Below, in pieces: positions 11,781 through 23,550 of a DNA stretch of 64,000 nt; positions within the stretch are counted from its first letter, which is position 1; each line of letters opens with the position of its first letter. The notes under the pieces were generated by a model. The model did no database searches and was not told where the DNA came from. It worked only from the letters and a program-made list of their open reading frames with translations. The stretch covers positions 8,712,415 to 8,776,414 of the forward strand of contig NC_063061.1 of NCBI RefSeq assembly GCF_018812025.1. The letters run 5' to 3'. This DNA is from Megalobrama amblycephala (lineage: Eukaryota; Chordata; Actinopteri; Cypriniformes; Xenocyprididae). A program made the position numbers and the translations under genes.

Positions 11781-12122
11781 TCACCTGACGTGCTGAACAT
11801 GTTCCTGGAGAAAAGAAGAAAATATCATTATGTCATCCAGGTAGACATATATGAACTGGTCAACCATATCTCTCAGCACATCATTGACGAGTGCCTGGAA
11901 AACCGCAGGGGAGTTGGACAGGCCAAAAGGCATAACCATATATTCAAAATGCCCCCTGGGGGTGTTAAAAGCGGTTTTCCACTCATCCCCCTCTCTTATG
12001 CGGACCAAATGATAGGCATTACGCAGGTCCAGTTTCATGAACACAGACGCTCCCTGCAACCACTCGAAGGCTGAAGACATCAACAGCAAAGGATAAGTAT
12101 TCTTTACTGTGATGTCATTCAA
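11781..12122 (-). pseudogene. Reverse-transcriptase core (YLDD present)
   Basis: It contains '[20 protein letters not shown]', '[20 protein letters not shown]' and '[11 protein letters not shown]', which are RT motifs including the two active-site Asp residues. The frame is cut upstream by a TGA where the family has 'LRPCIDYR' (CGA-to-TGA likely) and downstream by another TGA (CGA expected). RT makes cDNA from element RNA; here only the palm survives in one frame. Confidence 0.9.
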
Positions 12123-12254
12123 CCCTCTGTAATCGATGCATGGTCACAGTGAGCCATCCTTCTTGTCCACGAAAAAGAACCCAGCCCCAGCAGGAGAAGA
12201 GGATGGGCGGATGAACCCAGCTGTCAGAGAATCAGAAATATACCTCACCATGGC

Positions 12255-12896
12255 CTACCTTTCAAGAGCTGAAAGCGAGTATAATCTGCCTTTAGGCAGA
12301 GAAGTACCTGCCAATAAATCTATTTCACAGTCATAGGGACGATGCGGAGGAAGAGAAGCAGCCTGGGACTTAGTGAACACTTCCTTCAGGTCGAGGTACT
12401 CCTTAGGCACGTTTGACAGGTTCACAGACTCATCCTGCAACACAGAACAGACAACAGACGAACCAGCAGATACAAGACAAGACGCATGACAATGATTACT
12501 CCAAGCAGAAACAGAATTATGGCCCCAGTCAATACGAGGGTTATGGAGGATGAGCCAGGGGTGTCCCAGAACAATAGGGGCATGGGGAGAATTGGTGAGC
12601 AGGAAACATATCTCCTCGGTGTGGTTACCCGAGGTGACGAGTGTAACAGTACCTGTGGTATGGGTAATCTCAGGGAGGTTCTGTCCATTTAAGGCCTTGA
12701 CGGATATTTCCTGCTTAAGAGGAAAAATGGGAAGTTGAAGGTTATTAGCCAACTGAGTGTCAATAAAATTACCTTCAGCCCCAGAGTCCACAAGCGCTTG
12801 GGAGGTATGCATGTTAGATGCATGTTGCAGTCTCACCGGGAGGATGGTCGAAGGAGAGGATTTGCCCATGATTATCCCACCCGACAGTAACCTCAA
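12255..12896 (-). pseudogene. Aspartic protease and RT N-terminus
   Basis: 'LVDSGAEGNFIDTQLANNL' (residues ~36-54) is the retroviral-type Asp protease site (DSG). 'VLGHPWLILHNPRIDW' is the second conserved block. 'LPPHRPYDCEIDLLAG' near the end is the RT N-terminal entry segment. The frame ends at a TAG where related elements have a Gln or Glu codon. Just upstream (about 12935-12960) a zinc-knuckle-like segment has lost its second Cys. Confidence 0.88.
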
Positions 12897-13566
12897 ATCT
12901 ACTGTCGGGCTTCCCCTTTTACTGGGCAGTTAGAAGCAAAATGTCCCGCGGAACCGCGGTACAGGCAAAGTTCCCTGGTTCTACGGCGTTCCTTCTCCTC
13001 ACGTGATAACCGCACTCTTCCCACCTGCATGGGCTCGTGATCGAGGGCGGGGCTGACCGTGTCGCTAGTGCTGGTGGCTGCAAACTTGAAGGTGTCAGAA
13101 ACTGAGGGTAATAAAGCTCATTTATCTCGTCATCGCAGATGAGCGTCCACTCGGATAGCCAGTTCGATTAGACCATTGAGATCGGTGGGCAGATCCAGCG
13201 CGAAAATTTCTTTCTGGATGCGATCCGCTAATCCGTGTGAAAACATGTCCCATTGAGCTTCCTCATTCCATTTACATTCTGCGGCCAACATGTGGAATTC
13301 TATTGAATAAACTGAAACCAGTCAATTACCTTGACGTAAGTCGGCTAGCACCCGTACCGCTTCACGGCCTGCGATGGCACGGTCGAACGCCCGTCTCATC
13401 TCATCTGCAAGCGTTTGAAATGAAGCGCAGCAGTGATGCTCGTTGTCCCATACCGCCTATCCCCGGAGCGCTGCCTTTCCTAACAGCAAAGTCAATACCA
13501 GGGCCACTCTTAACTGTTCCGTGGCGAATGTCTGAGGCTGAAGCGAAAAAAATAAGGCACATTTAG

Positions 13567-13860
13567 TTATGAACGCTCGACAAAGATGTGGCTCACCGGA
13601 GTACGGCGTGGAGGTGGTAAACAAGGCTCCATGACTGAAGCTGTCAGAGAGGCAGGTGTATTCGGTGGTGAGGTTGATACGGTAGATGAAGTGGTCACTC
13701 TCGTTCTCAGGTGTTGTAGCTGAACCGTCAGACCCGACACTTCTGCCACTAGAGCCTGCACTGCACGACCTGTAGCTCTTGTTTCTTTTTCTTGTCGATC
13801 CATGCGAGAGCTGCTCCGAGACAGATAATCTTTTAATTCCGCTGCATTCGCTACATCCAT
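13567..13860 (-). pseudogene. gag N-terminal fragment
   Basis: The Met at 13860 lies 20 bp inside the 5' LTR boundary, the position of the gag start in this kind of element. The 97-residue frame has a heptad-rich segment ('AVQALVAEVSGLTVQLQHLR'), which looks like a short coiled coil, then a Ser/Thr/Pro-rich stretch. The rest of gag (12900-13566) is frame-shifted; 'NLNGLIELAI'-type segments can be read only in pieces. Confidence 0.6.
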
Positions 13861-13879
13861 GATGATGGTCAGAAGCTTC

Positions 13880-14105
13880 TGTCAGGAAATGATGAGACGG
13901 ATGCAAGGGCAAATGCAGTGAGGTGAATTTATTAGAAGGATATTGTAACACCGCAAACAATAGTCCAAGAATAAGATCTGAATTGGTCAGAGCACAGGTC
14001 AAATAGTCATGCTGATAAGAATCAGGTGCTTCAAATGACTCAATCAGCGCTACGTGCACAGAGAGAGACAGCGAGAGTGAGTCAGTGAACCTGACAACCG
14101 TGACA
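13880..14105 (-). repeat. 5' LTR of decayed chromovirus (internally deleted)
   Basis: 226 bp. It shares both ends with the 9349-9698 LTR but lacks the middle section that should hold the promoter. The two LTRs also differ at scattered bases, in line with an old insertion. Confidence 0.88.
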
Positions 14106-14283
14106 GTGAAATATATTCCAAATCTAAAAAATGAAATGTTAGTAAAACAATTACATGTATCTAAATTACATGTAACACCTACACGTGTTAGTCTTTCAAT
14201 TTTATTACAATTATACAAAAGGGTAAAACTTAGGAATAATTTTGTACTGTAATGTAAACACGGACTATGTAATATAACAATAT

Positions 14284-15136
14284 TAGTGGTGGGCATAGAT
14301 TCATTTTTTAATCTAGATTAATCTCACTGTAATCTTGGAATTAATCTAGATTAATCTAGATTAAGATGGCTCATTTGAATTCTGATGAAGGCATTCAGAA
14401 TATGTGTGCTACCCAAATAATGACTAAAAGTAAGTCTTTGAGAACGGGTTTCGTGCTGGTCATGTATTCTCCTCATGATAGTTCGCCTCGCAGGTAGTAT
14501 GTAAGATGGGTCACCTGTGGCCAAACTTGAGCCCATCATCTTCAACCACGCTGATAGGCCGGCAGCTGGTGGCAATCCACTGAGCGAGGAGATTATTTAG
14601 CTTGGCTGATAGAGCTGTGCTGACAGGCTTGCCTCGGTTGCACTCAAACATAGTAGTTTGACGACGACTCTTCCCCTGCGCTACATCAGTGCTTGGCCCA
14701 GCATCTTCTGCATTAGGTAAGGGATGCTTTGCATTTAGGTGGTACTTGAGACTGGAAGAACTCCTACAGTAAACTAATTCCGCATTGCACATGGTGCAAA
14801 CAACCTTAGTCTTGTCGAGGTTTCCATTGGGAAGCTTCTTAAAAATTTTCCCTGAAGCAAACCCGGTGGCTTCATAGCTGCATCCATGTTAGCATGTCAC
14901 ATTTGATGTGGTAATTTCACACTAGGCATACACACAGGTTCGAAGACTCGTTCTCGCCCCCTACAGTGCATACATCTGCACTAAAATATCAAGGTGAAAG
15001 TCATCATAGCTTGCATAGTATAGCCCCAGCTCCCAACCCAACTTTGAGGATAGATTAACGGTGATATTTTTTTTTATCGCCCGATAAGAGTCTCACGTTA
15101 ACGCAGCACGTTAACACCGATAACGGCCCACCACTA
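14284..15136 (-). mobile_element. hAT element, internally deleted
   Basis: The ends are TAGTGGTGGGC and GCCCACCACTA. The flanking octamers are identical, AACAATAT at 14276-14283 and 15137-15144, an 8-bp duplication typical of hAT transposons. The right end contains the 'GATAACGG'/'GTTAACG' motifs common in fish hAT families, and repeated 'AATCTAGATTAATC' lies at the left end. Only the N-terminal part of a transposase is left inside. Confidence 0.88.
14511..14830 (-). pseudogene. BED zinc-finger remnant of hAT transposase
   Basis: On the minus strand the frame reads 'KVVCTMCNAELVYCRSSSSL' then 'KYHLNAKHP', a BED-type zinc finger: C-x2-C, then H-x4-H with 'SSLKYHL.AKHP'. This DNA-binding finger is at the N-terminus of many hAT transposases and ZBED proteins. 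After a Ser/Gln-rich linker come 'LNNLLAQWIATSCRPISVVE', the usual 'W.A....P.SVVED' dimerisation lead-in. The frame then decays and the catalytic domain is missing because the element is only 853 bp. Confidence 0.82.
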
Positions 15137-16903
15137 AACAATATACTTCACTGAATGCTGTAAATTATACAGTAAATATGATTTCACAGTTATATCTGTT
15201 TATAAAAATATATCATGTCCTCAGGTAACTGCAATATACTGGTTAACAAGTCTGTTCTTTAGTTGTAGTAGTGTAGTAGTAGGCTACTGTATGAGAAAAG
15301 ATAAAGAACATATGGTTGAAATGCTAAGAGTCCAGGGCCAAGAAATAAATAGGTTCATTTTATTTAGTCGAAACAGAATTGTACACAGGTGCATGTTTTA
15401 TACAGTTGAACAGATGATAGATTAAAAGGGATAGCAAAGTAAATGTAAAAGCACCTGCGCAATGTTCTGCTGTTATCAGGATTTTAGATGGTACAGATTA
15501 ACGAGTGTGTCAGATACAGTACTTCCCAAAGGTTTTCACCTTAACAGTGTTTGATGCACTTACAGCAATCTATTATTGCTACTGTACTGAATCCCACGGA
15601 GGAGCTCCCAAAGGATAAAAGGAGGAGTGACGACAGTGAAGGACAAATCATGGATACTGACTACTCAATTCAGTTAATTAATCTATTAATTATTAATTAT
15701 ATTTATACCACTGTGAACATAGAGGTCAACTTTTACCCTTTGTATGTCAGCCAGAGACTATCTTTTCAGATAACCCCACTACTAAACTAACTTGTATAAA
15801 ATGTGGTGGACTCTGATTGGTGTCTTTACATGTCAATCAAACAAAAGTAGAATAAGATGCTGTGAGGACTTGACTTTATAACCCAAGTCGTAAGTCTGGC
15901 TACACAAGACTATATTATATGTATGGCAGGGCTTCCCTGTGGAAAATTGATGATGACTATTCATTGTTGGCCCTTTAATATGTGGACTTATATCGCCATT
16001 CTTTGGAAAGAAAAGAAAAATGATTGAATTCATTATTGCACAATCCCCTGAACCCTCTGACTATCTTATTTAGGAGATGTTAGGGGTTGAGATTCAAAAA
16101 ATCCTCCAGATACAACTCTCCCCAGTCTCATCATAAAATATGAATCTGTCTGGTTACTATTAAAATCTTCCAGCAAATTGCCAACCCAAAAGGAATATTT
16201 GCACAATCCTCCAACTCCACCGACCACAGATAAGGGAGAAAGGAAAAGCTCCCTCTCAGTTATGATCGTCTGCTGTACCCATGACTGGATTTTATGGTTT
16301 TCAGTAGATAACCTGAGGCATTTGTCACTTAGATATAGAAAATAATTGATTTTTTTTTTTTTTTTTTTTTTTTTCTGTCAGTATTGTCAGTTAGATTATA
16401 TTGTAAATGTAATGAACATGCAATTTAGGTTCAAATGGCCTGACACTAGACAAATAGAAAATTCAATAGAAATCAAAAAAAAAAAAGAAAAAAAAGAATG
16501 AAAGAAAGCAAATATTAATACTGCACACTTAGTATGATATGCTATACATTCCACACAGACTTCAATAAATCATCTCAGTTTTCTTTTAAGTCAGTTTTAT
16601 TTCTATAGCACTTTTCAGATACATACAGATTTACACAAGCAGATTATAGAAGCACAAGTAGCTTTTAGAAAATCAAGATGTTAATGTTTATAATATCTTA
16701 GTAGTTACATTAAGCAAATGGTGATTTAAACAATCCATCAGCTGAGATTTCCTATATGGTATGCTTATCACTATATATATAAAAAAAAATCACATAACCT
16801 AGATTTGCTATATAGCAAATCTAGTAGTAGCCTACATATTATTTCAATTTAGAGATTAAAAGGAACACAAATGTATAACTGATCTAAAATCAAAATGATC
16901 TTA
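15137..16903. other. No gene seen; AT-rich sequence
   Basis: Short frames only. It contains a pure T tract (about 16349-16374) and an A-rich tract (16476-16496). No element ends were recognised. The region may be single-copy. Confidence 0.4.
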
Positions 16904-17702
16904 TTAAAGGTGCCCTAGAACCTTATTTCACAAGATGTATTATAAGTCTAAGGTGTGCCCAGAATGTGTCTGTGAAGTTTCAGCTCAAAATACCTGATAG
17001 ATTTTTATTTATACAATTTTTTTAACTGCCTATTTTGGGGCATGATTAAAAAAGCGCCGATTCTGTTTGTGTCCCCTTTAAATGCTCGTGCTCCCCGCTC
17101 CCAAGCTCGCAACTCTGTAAAACATTGCATAAACATGGTTCACACAGCTAATATAACCCTCAAAATGGATCTTTACAAAGTGTTTGTGATGCAGCATATC
17201 AGATCATGTAAGTATGGTATTTATTTGGATGTTTACATTTGATTCTGAATGAGTTTGATAGTGCTCCAAGGCAAAAGCTAACATTACACACTGTTGGAGA
17301 GATTTATGAAGAATGAAGATACGTTTATGAAATATACAGACTGCAAGTGTTTAATAATGAAAATAACGACATGGCTTAGTCTCTGTGAATACAGTAAGAA
17401 ACTATGGTAACTTTAACCATATTTAACAGTACATTAGCAACATGCTAACGAAACATTTAGAAAGACAATTTACAAATATCACTAAAAATATCATTATCGC
17501 TCCATCTGCTATTTTTCGCTATTGTCCTTGCTTGCTTACCTGCATAACATCTAATGAATCGGCTGTGCAGCTCCAGATGTTAATACTGGCTTATCTAATG
17601 CCTTGAACATGGGCTGGCATATGCAAAAGTTGGGGGCGTACATATTAATGATCCCGACTGTTGCGTCACAGCCGGTGTTATGTTGAGATTCGCCTGTTTT
17701 TC
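16904..17702 (-). mobile_element. MITE family B, copy 1 (one end missing)
   Basis: It starts TTAAAGGTGCCCTAGAA, the terminal repeat of family B, and runs in reverse orientation relative to 21169-21769 and 49220-50198. The far end stops inside the 'TTGAGATTCGCCTGTT' segment and abuts another palindromic element at 17703. The family's conserved palindrome is degraded here (17653-17674). Non-coding. Confidence 0.75.
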
Positions 17703-18347
17703 AGTGGTCAGATCAAATTTACATAAGATGGCTCAGTGGGGTTTCTATTGAGAGCAAAGCCATTCAAACTCTCAGAGTCTATAAAGGTACTAAACAGTTT
17801 TTGAAATAGTTCATGTGAGTTCAGTGGTTCTATCTTAATATTATAAAGTGACAAGAATACTTTTAAAATAAATAATAACAACTTTTCAACAATATCTATA
17901 TGGGCCGATTTCAAAACACTGCTTCATGCATCTTTTGTTATCAAATGGCTAAACTGCTGAAATCATGTGACTTTGGCGCTCCAATTCACTGATTTGATTC
18001 ATAAAGCTCCAAATCAGTGTTTTGAAATCGGACCATATAGAAATTGTTGAAAAGTCTTTATTATTATTATTATTATTATTTTTTTTTTTGGTGCACAAAA
18101 AGTATTCTTGTCACTTTATAATATTAAGATAGAACCACTGAACTCACATTTCAAATATGTTTTTAGTACCTTTATGGACCTTGATAGTTTGAATGGCTTT
18201 GTTCTCAATAGAGGCCTTATTGAACCATCGAATTTCATCAACAATGTCTTAAATTGTGTTCTGAAGATGAACGAAGGTCTTACAGCTGTAGATTGACATG
18301 AAGGTGAGTAATAAATTACATTATTTTTGGGTGAACCAACCCTTTAA
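17703..18347. mobile_element. Large palindromic MITE (family A-like), nearly both arms
   Basis: The two halves are inverted copies around ~18000: 'CAAAACACTGCTTCATG' near 17911 opposes 'TCAGTGTTTTGAAATCGG' near 18016, and 'ATTCTTGTCACTTTATAATA' near 18101 opposes its complement near 17833. The right end is TTTTTGGGTGAACC...TTAA (18344-18347). The outer ~80 bp of the left arm is missing where it meets the family B element. Non-coding. Confidence 0.75.
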
Positions 18348-18557
18348 TATTTGTAGGTACTTGTGAGTGAGATTCTTGAACACATACATGTTTGGATAGT
18401 TATTGAAATGTACCATTTCAACATACTAACAGTATAACGGTTTAAGTCCAAGGATGAAGAAGAAGGTATAAATAACGACAGTCTTCATTAAACATAAGCC
18501 AACTACACAGAACATGCACAAACAATACCGGACAATGAATTAGAGAAGGATAGGAAC

Positions 18558-18990
18558 TTAAAGTGATAGTTCGATATAAATTTACACACCCTCAAACCAT
18601 CCTAGTATATGATTATATTCGAAGACAAACACAATCGGAGTTATATTAAAAAAATATCCTGGCTCTTCTAAGCTTTATAATGGTATAGTGAAGGGCACTC
18701 ATGATTTTGAAGCCCAAAAAAGTGCATCTATCCATCATAAAAGTAATCCACATGGCTCCAGGGGGTTAATAAAGGCCTTCTGAAGCGAAGCGATGTGTTT
18801 TTGTTTAAAAAAATAAATAAATAAATAAAAATCCATATTTACAACTTTATAAACTATAATAACCAGTTTCCGACAAACATCTGTACGCAAACGTGACCTC
18901 GTAATAATGTAATAATGAATGCAGAAGCACAGAGGAGAGAGCAAAACAAAACACCGGTCATGAATTAGAAATCTAAAATCAGAATTTTTT
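18558..18990. mobile_element. MITE family F, one arm
   Basis: TTAAAGTGATAGTTCG at 18558 is followed by 'CCCTCAAACCATCCTAG' and 'CCACATGGCTCCAGGGGGTT', matching 3895-4332 and 31668-32494. The right arm is absent. It includes an (AAAT)n stretch near 18810-18828. Confidence 0.65.
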
Positions 18991-19017
18991 AATTAAAATG
19001 TCAGAGGATTCCCATAT

Positions 19018-19370
19018 AATGAATGAATGAATGCCTTTATTGCCATTATACACACGTACAATGAAATTAGAATTGCTTCCCTTGACCATAATTTATATAC
19101 ATCACATTATACACATGCAACAAAATGAATTATGAATGCCACAGTGTATTACATAATTGCACAATAAAGAATTGTATTGCACTAAGACTTAAATTCAGAG
19201 TATAAGATATATATATGTGTAATGAAATCAGGTCAGTGCATATTGAAGTTCATAATGTTTATGGCACTAGGAAAGAAACTGACCTTAAATGTCTTTGTCC
19301 TTGTTTTAATGCACCGGTAGCGCCTGCCTGATGGCAGCAGCTGAAACAAGTGAATGCCAGGTTGTGTGGA
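19018..19370 (-). mobile_element. 3' end of a LINE
   Basis: In minus orientation the sequence ends with 'TGGCAATAAAGGCATTCATT' preceded by TTTCATTGTACGTG, a common 3' terminus of fish non-LTR retrotransposons with a short tandem tail. Upstream on that strand lies sequence resembling the RT C-terminus ('CCHQAG' for the family's LLPSGRR, about 19330). The rest of the LINE is absent, i.e. the copy is heavily 5'-truncated. Confidence 0.55.
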
Positions 19371-21168
19371 ATCCTTTAGAATATTTAAGCAATTGAATCA
19401 TAAGAGTCAATGATATTTGGAGTGCACAATGTGAAAGTATAAGAATAAAGAAAAATAGGCAAGCTAGAGCATTAGCATGTAGCTTAGCAACATACTAAGA
19501 CCAAACTTATTCTATTGAATTCCATTAAGCATAAAATTAAACCTAAGCTTCATATGATGCATTGTGTTGTTGCCAACATGGAACATTCCAAACTGGTCAC
19601 ATTTGAGTTAGGATGCTGCCTGTCGAGGACAGCTATCTATGTAGGTAGCAGACAGCAAAGCAGCTCACTCAGTTTTGGACCAAAGCCTAATTCATAGGCT
19701 TTTCAGACAGAGATGATACAAGTTCAGCAGAACCAACTACAGCAGAGAGGGGAAAAAATCATCTGTCATATCCTGAGGGTGGGTGTGTTTTTCAATCATA
19801 GCATTAAAACAAGGATATGTTCTAAAAATAAACCGTGTCGGAGAGCTCCTGCACTGACACTTTACCATCAGATTACGATTTTTTTGTGTAATGCTAACCT
19901 CTCACCCCAGGTGGACTCCATTGTGACACTTTCCATCACTCTTGCCAAATAGAAGCTTTATTACATTATAAAGTTGACTGCGCACTGTAGTCGATGGCTG
20001 TCTGTCACTTGCCATTGTGCCAGATATCATATTGACATTTCACAAATGAGACTGGGTGTTGTTTGATTAGATCTGAAGCGAATGTTTGATGCCCTTGGCT
20101 GCTGGGATTCAGCTGCAATTGACTGGCATGGACCCCAAACCACTGCAATAGAGGCATTTGCCTGTTGAAAAAGGTGTGTTGACATGAGGGAAAGAGGCTG
20201 CTTTAGCTTGGTGTATGTGAGCGCATCCATTGCATGAGAATGGGAAAAGTGGAGTGTCACATAAGAAATTCCAAGAATGTCAGTTTATGGCTTTTCACTG
20301 TAAGATGATTTATTCTTTTTTTCCTTCCAAAAATGCTACATTTAACAGTATTTTACTATAAAATTACATTAAATGTAAGGCTAAACCATTATAGTTTTCC
20401 CCATATATAGTAAGAGAACTTACTGTTAACCAATTAATGTAGCATTTTACAGTCTTTTACAGTTAAAATTACAATACATTTTTTACAGTGTAGAGGTGCA
20501 ATGACATATGTTATCTTGCCGTTTGAACACTGTAAAATGATGCATCGTTAAAGGAATTAACTAACTAGTCACATACCGCATATATTATTGTATATTTAAA
20601 TAGCTATTGAAATGTACCATTTCAACATATTGACATCAACAACGTTAACCCTAATGAAAATTTCAGAGAGTCTCTAAAGTTTGCCGTAACGTGCTGCTTA
20701 ACCACTGTCGTACGATGCATCATTGGAGAAATGAACTAGCTAGTCATGGCTGTTTCCTGCACTGTTGCAAATTCATATTGGTTCAACAATATAGGCCTTT
20801 CATTAATGATGTCACATGCAGGTGATAAAGTAATAACTTCTGCTAATTAATACATTTTAAATCGCAATTAATGTCAGATTATTAAAGTTAATTTACATGA
20901 ATAACAGAAAGCCATTATTTTTTAATCATGTTAAAAAGCAGTAATGTAATTGGTTCATTAAGTCAGCAGCTTTCTCCACAACACAATTTCTCTTGATTTA
21001 TTGCTGGTTCCCTCTATGTCATACCAAAGACGTTTTAAGGTTAGCAAAAAAGGTTATGGGAAAAAAAAAGGAACGAAGCACTACACAGGCATGCAGACCA
21101 GTGTCACATGTGGTGTGGTTGCAGCATGGATGAAGCAGAATCGGACTTCTAACATAAAATGGGTTTTA
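19371..21168. other. No gene seen; probably mainly single-copy
   Basis: Mixed-composition sequence, including a more GC-balanced block at 19900-20290 with no repeat ends and no coding signal. 'ACTGTAAAATG' motifs around 20290-20540 resemble a decayed MITE. Confidence 0.4.
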
Positions 21169-21769
21169 TTAAAGGTGCCCTAGAATTAAAAATTGAATTT
21201 ACCTTGGCATAGTTGAATAACAAGTGTTCAGTACATGGAAATGGCATACAGTGAGTCTCAAACTCCATTGTTTCCTCCTTCTTATATAAATCTCATTTGT
21301 TTAAAAGACCTCCGAAGAACAGGCGAATCTCAACATAACACCGACTGTTACGCAACAGTCGGGATCATTAATATGTACGCCCCCAATATTTGCATATGCC
21401 AGCCCATGTTCAAGGCATTACACAAGGGCAGCAGCGAAAAATGGCAGATGGAGCGATAATAACTGACATGATCCATGATTACATGATATTTTTAGTGATA
21501 TTTGTAAACTGTCTTTCTAAATGTTTCGTTAGCATGTTGCTAATGTACTGTTAAATGTGGTTAAAGTTGGGGGGACAGGGAGCGCGAGGATTTAAAGGGG
21601 CCGCAGCCTGAATCGGTGCATAGTTAATGATGCCTCAAAATAGGCAGTTAAAAAAATTTATTAAAAAAAAATCTATGGGGTATTTTGAGCTGAAACTTCA
21701 CAGACACATTCAGGGGACACCTTAGACTTATATTACGTCTTGTGAAAGAACGTTCTAGGGCACCTTTAA
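21169..21769 (+). mobile_element. MITE family B, copy 2 (both ends)
   Basis: TTAAAGGTGCCCTAGAAT at the left and TCTAGGGCACCTTTAA at the right; TTAA sits at each border (21169-21172 and 21766-21769). Inside is the near-perfect palindrome CCGACTGTTACGCAACAGTC (21341-21360, continuing GG). 'TTTTGAGCTGAAACTTCACA' near the right end is shared by all copies. Non-coding. Confidence 0.82.
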
Positions 21770-22102
21770 CTACTATGTACTTACATTTAAATTAATCATT
21801 TGATACAATGCACTTATTGTGTACATACATGTTTTTACATTGTACTTATATTTTAAAAACACCTGCATGTAATTAAATATGTAATTAATTTATGTAATTA
21901 CATTTATAATTACACTGTTGACCCATCCCTTACACCTTACCCCACCCTTAAACCTACCCATACCAAAAACCTGTCCCTAACCTTACCCGTATCCCACCTC
22001 AATAGCAGCAAAAGTGTTTTGCAATTCAATATGAACCCAATAAGTAAATTGTACTTATTTTTTGATGTAAGTACATAAGGCCACTTAATACAAAATGGGA
22101 CC
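21770..22102. mobile_element. MITE family C, copy 1 (left end missing)
   Basis: It matches 23551-23897 along its length (shared 'AATAGCAGCAAAAGTGTTTT', 'CCTACCCATACCA'). The right end AATGGGACC is present. The left terminus is missing: the element starts exactly where the family B element ends, within a shared TTAAC. Confidence 0.75.
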
Positions 22103-23550
22103 ATTTATTCTAAAATACATTCAAAACATTGTATGAAATACAATACTTCTACACTAAGCACTAAAAATAACAAATAAAATCATGTCTATAAAACCAAAGT
22201 CATGTGTTGCAACCAAAATGCATAAACATGAAAAAACAACAGAAGTTCAAGGTCAATAAGTCTTGTAAAGATTCAAAAAATAAAGATTATTTCAAGATGC
22301 AAATATCATGTGGTGTGACTCCCCAAAAAAGTAATGAGATATCACTTCAGTTGCAGTAAATTACACTCAATTCAATAAAGTGTAACCATTAATGATTTTT
22401 CCTTTTCTTTAGGGTGGACACTCATGTCTTTGAATCAACCACATATCAGTGTACTAGCAGCCACTAAGAAGACCTTGTTGCATAGCAATATTTTCTTCTG
22501 AAAATATAAGAATATTGAATTCCAAATGTTATTAAAGAATTTCATTTTATGGAGGGCCTTGCTAACAAATTATAAAAGTTCTTTTCATTTAAATATGGCA
22601 TTATACAATAAGAGAATAAATGCTTCACTGTTTATAATAACCATAATTTCTGCTTGTGTACGTTAGACAAATTACTAACATGTATATGGGTGCATTGTAA
22701 ATTGTTCTTTTGGGGGCAATATTGGATTGCATTTATTGTTAAATATAATGATGTGGTCTTACATGGGTTTTTGTCTTTTGCTTTAACTGGCAGCCCTTTG
22801 CGCTTGTTCATGGCCATGGTTCATTAGACACTGCGAGTGAGATGGCCGTGACACAACACACACTGACATCACATGCACACACACAATACGGTTTGCAGCC
22901 GTGCAGAGGACACCCCATATGAGGGTTTGTCACATCGTGTAAGCTGACTGAGGGGCTCCAGAGCAAGATGGTGACAGGTCGCAAAAGATCGAGCATGTAT
23001 ACAGGCCTTCCCCACAGATTTGAATGTGGTTCCCAGTCATCATCCCCACATGACATTAAATAGAATCTTTGTGTTGATTAGATAATGACCACAGCTCTCT
23101 TTGTTCAGCTTTCTGCAAACCAGGCACTTCTCTCATTTGTATTCAGGAGAAAGTCATTTACGTTACTCTGACCTTTACTACACTACATCGTGACAGCTGT
23201 AATTAAGGTGAAGAAAAAGAAGGTCATTGTGTCTAGCGCTGCTTACCTGAAAGGTTTACGTAAGATTTGTGTTTTCATTGCAGAAATAGGGGTGGCAAAA
23301 TCGTTCATCACTGTAACAGTAAATGAATACTTTTACAAAAGATTTCTATTTAAAAGAAATTACTGTTCTTTTGAACTTTTATTGATTAAAGATTCGAAAT
23401 ATTAAGCAGCAGTAATGGCTGCTGAAAATTCAGCTTTGCACCACAGGAATAAATTGCATTTTAAAATATATTCAAAATAGAAAACTGCAATATTTTTATA
23501 TTGTAATTTCACAATATTACTGTTTGTACTATATTTTTGATCAAATATAC
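22103..23550. other. No gene seen; probably mainly single-copy
   Basis: AT-rich on the left. The 22790-23180 part is less AT-rich and contains a short CA tract. No exon-like or element-like signal was found. Confidence 0.4.

Larger units (their letters stand above)
9349..14105 (-). mobile_element. Decayed Ty3/gypsy chromovirus with both LTRs
   Basis: The LTRs (9349-9698 and 13880-14105) begin TGTCAGG and end GTGACA on the plus strand. Both flanks carry GTGAAA (9343-9348 and 14106-14111), consistent with a 5-6 bp target duplication. Between them, on the minus strand, the order is gag start, zinc-knuckle remnant, protease, reverse transcriptase, RNase H, integrase and chromodomain, which is the chromovirus order. 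The frame is broken many times. At least two stops look like CGA-to-TGA changes (CpG decay), near 12148 and 11785. It is older than and distinct from the intact element at 24.7 kb. Confidence 0.93.

Noticed and set aside
13457..14296. A 279-residue minus-strand open frame
   Set aside because: It spans the LTR and its flank and overlaps the gag start in another frame; the translation has no domain and crosses the element boundary.
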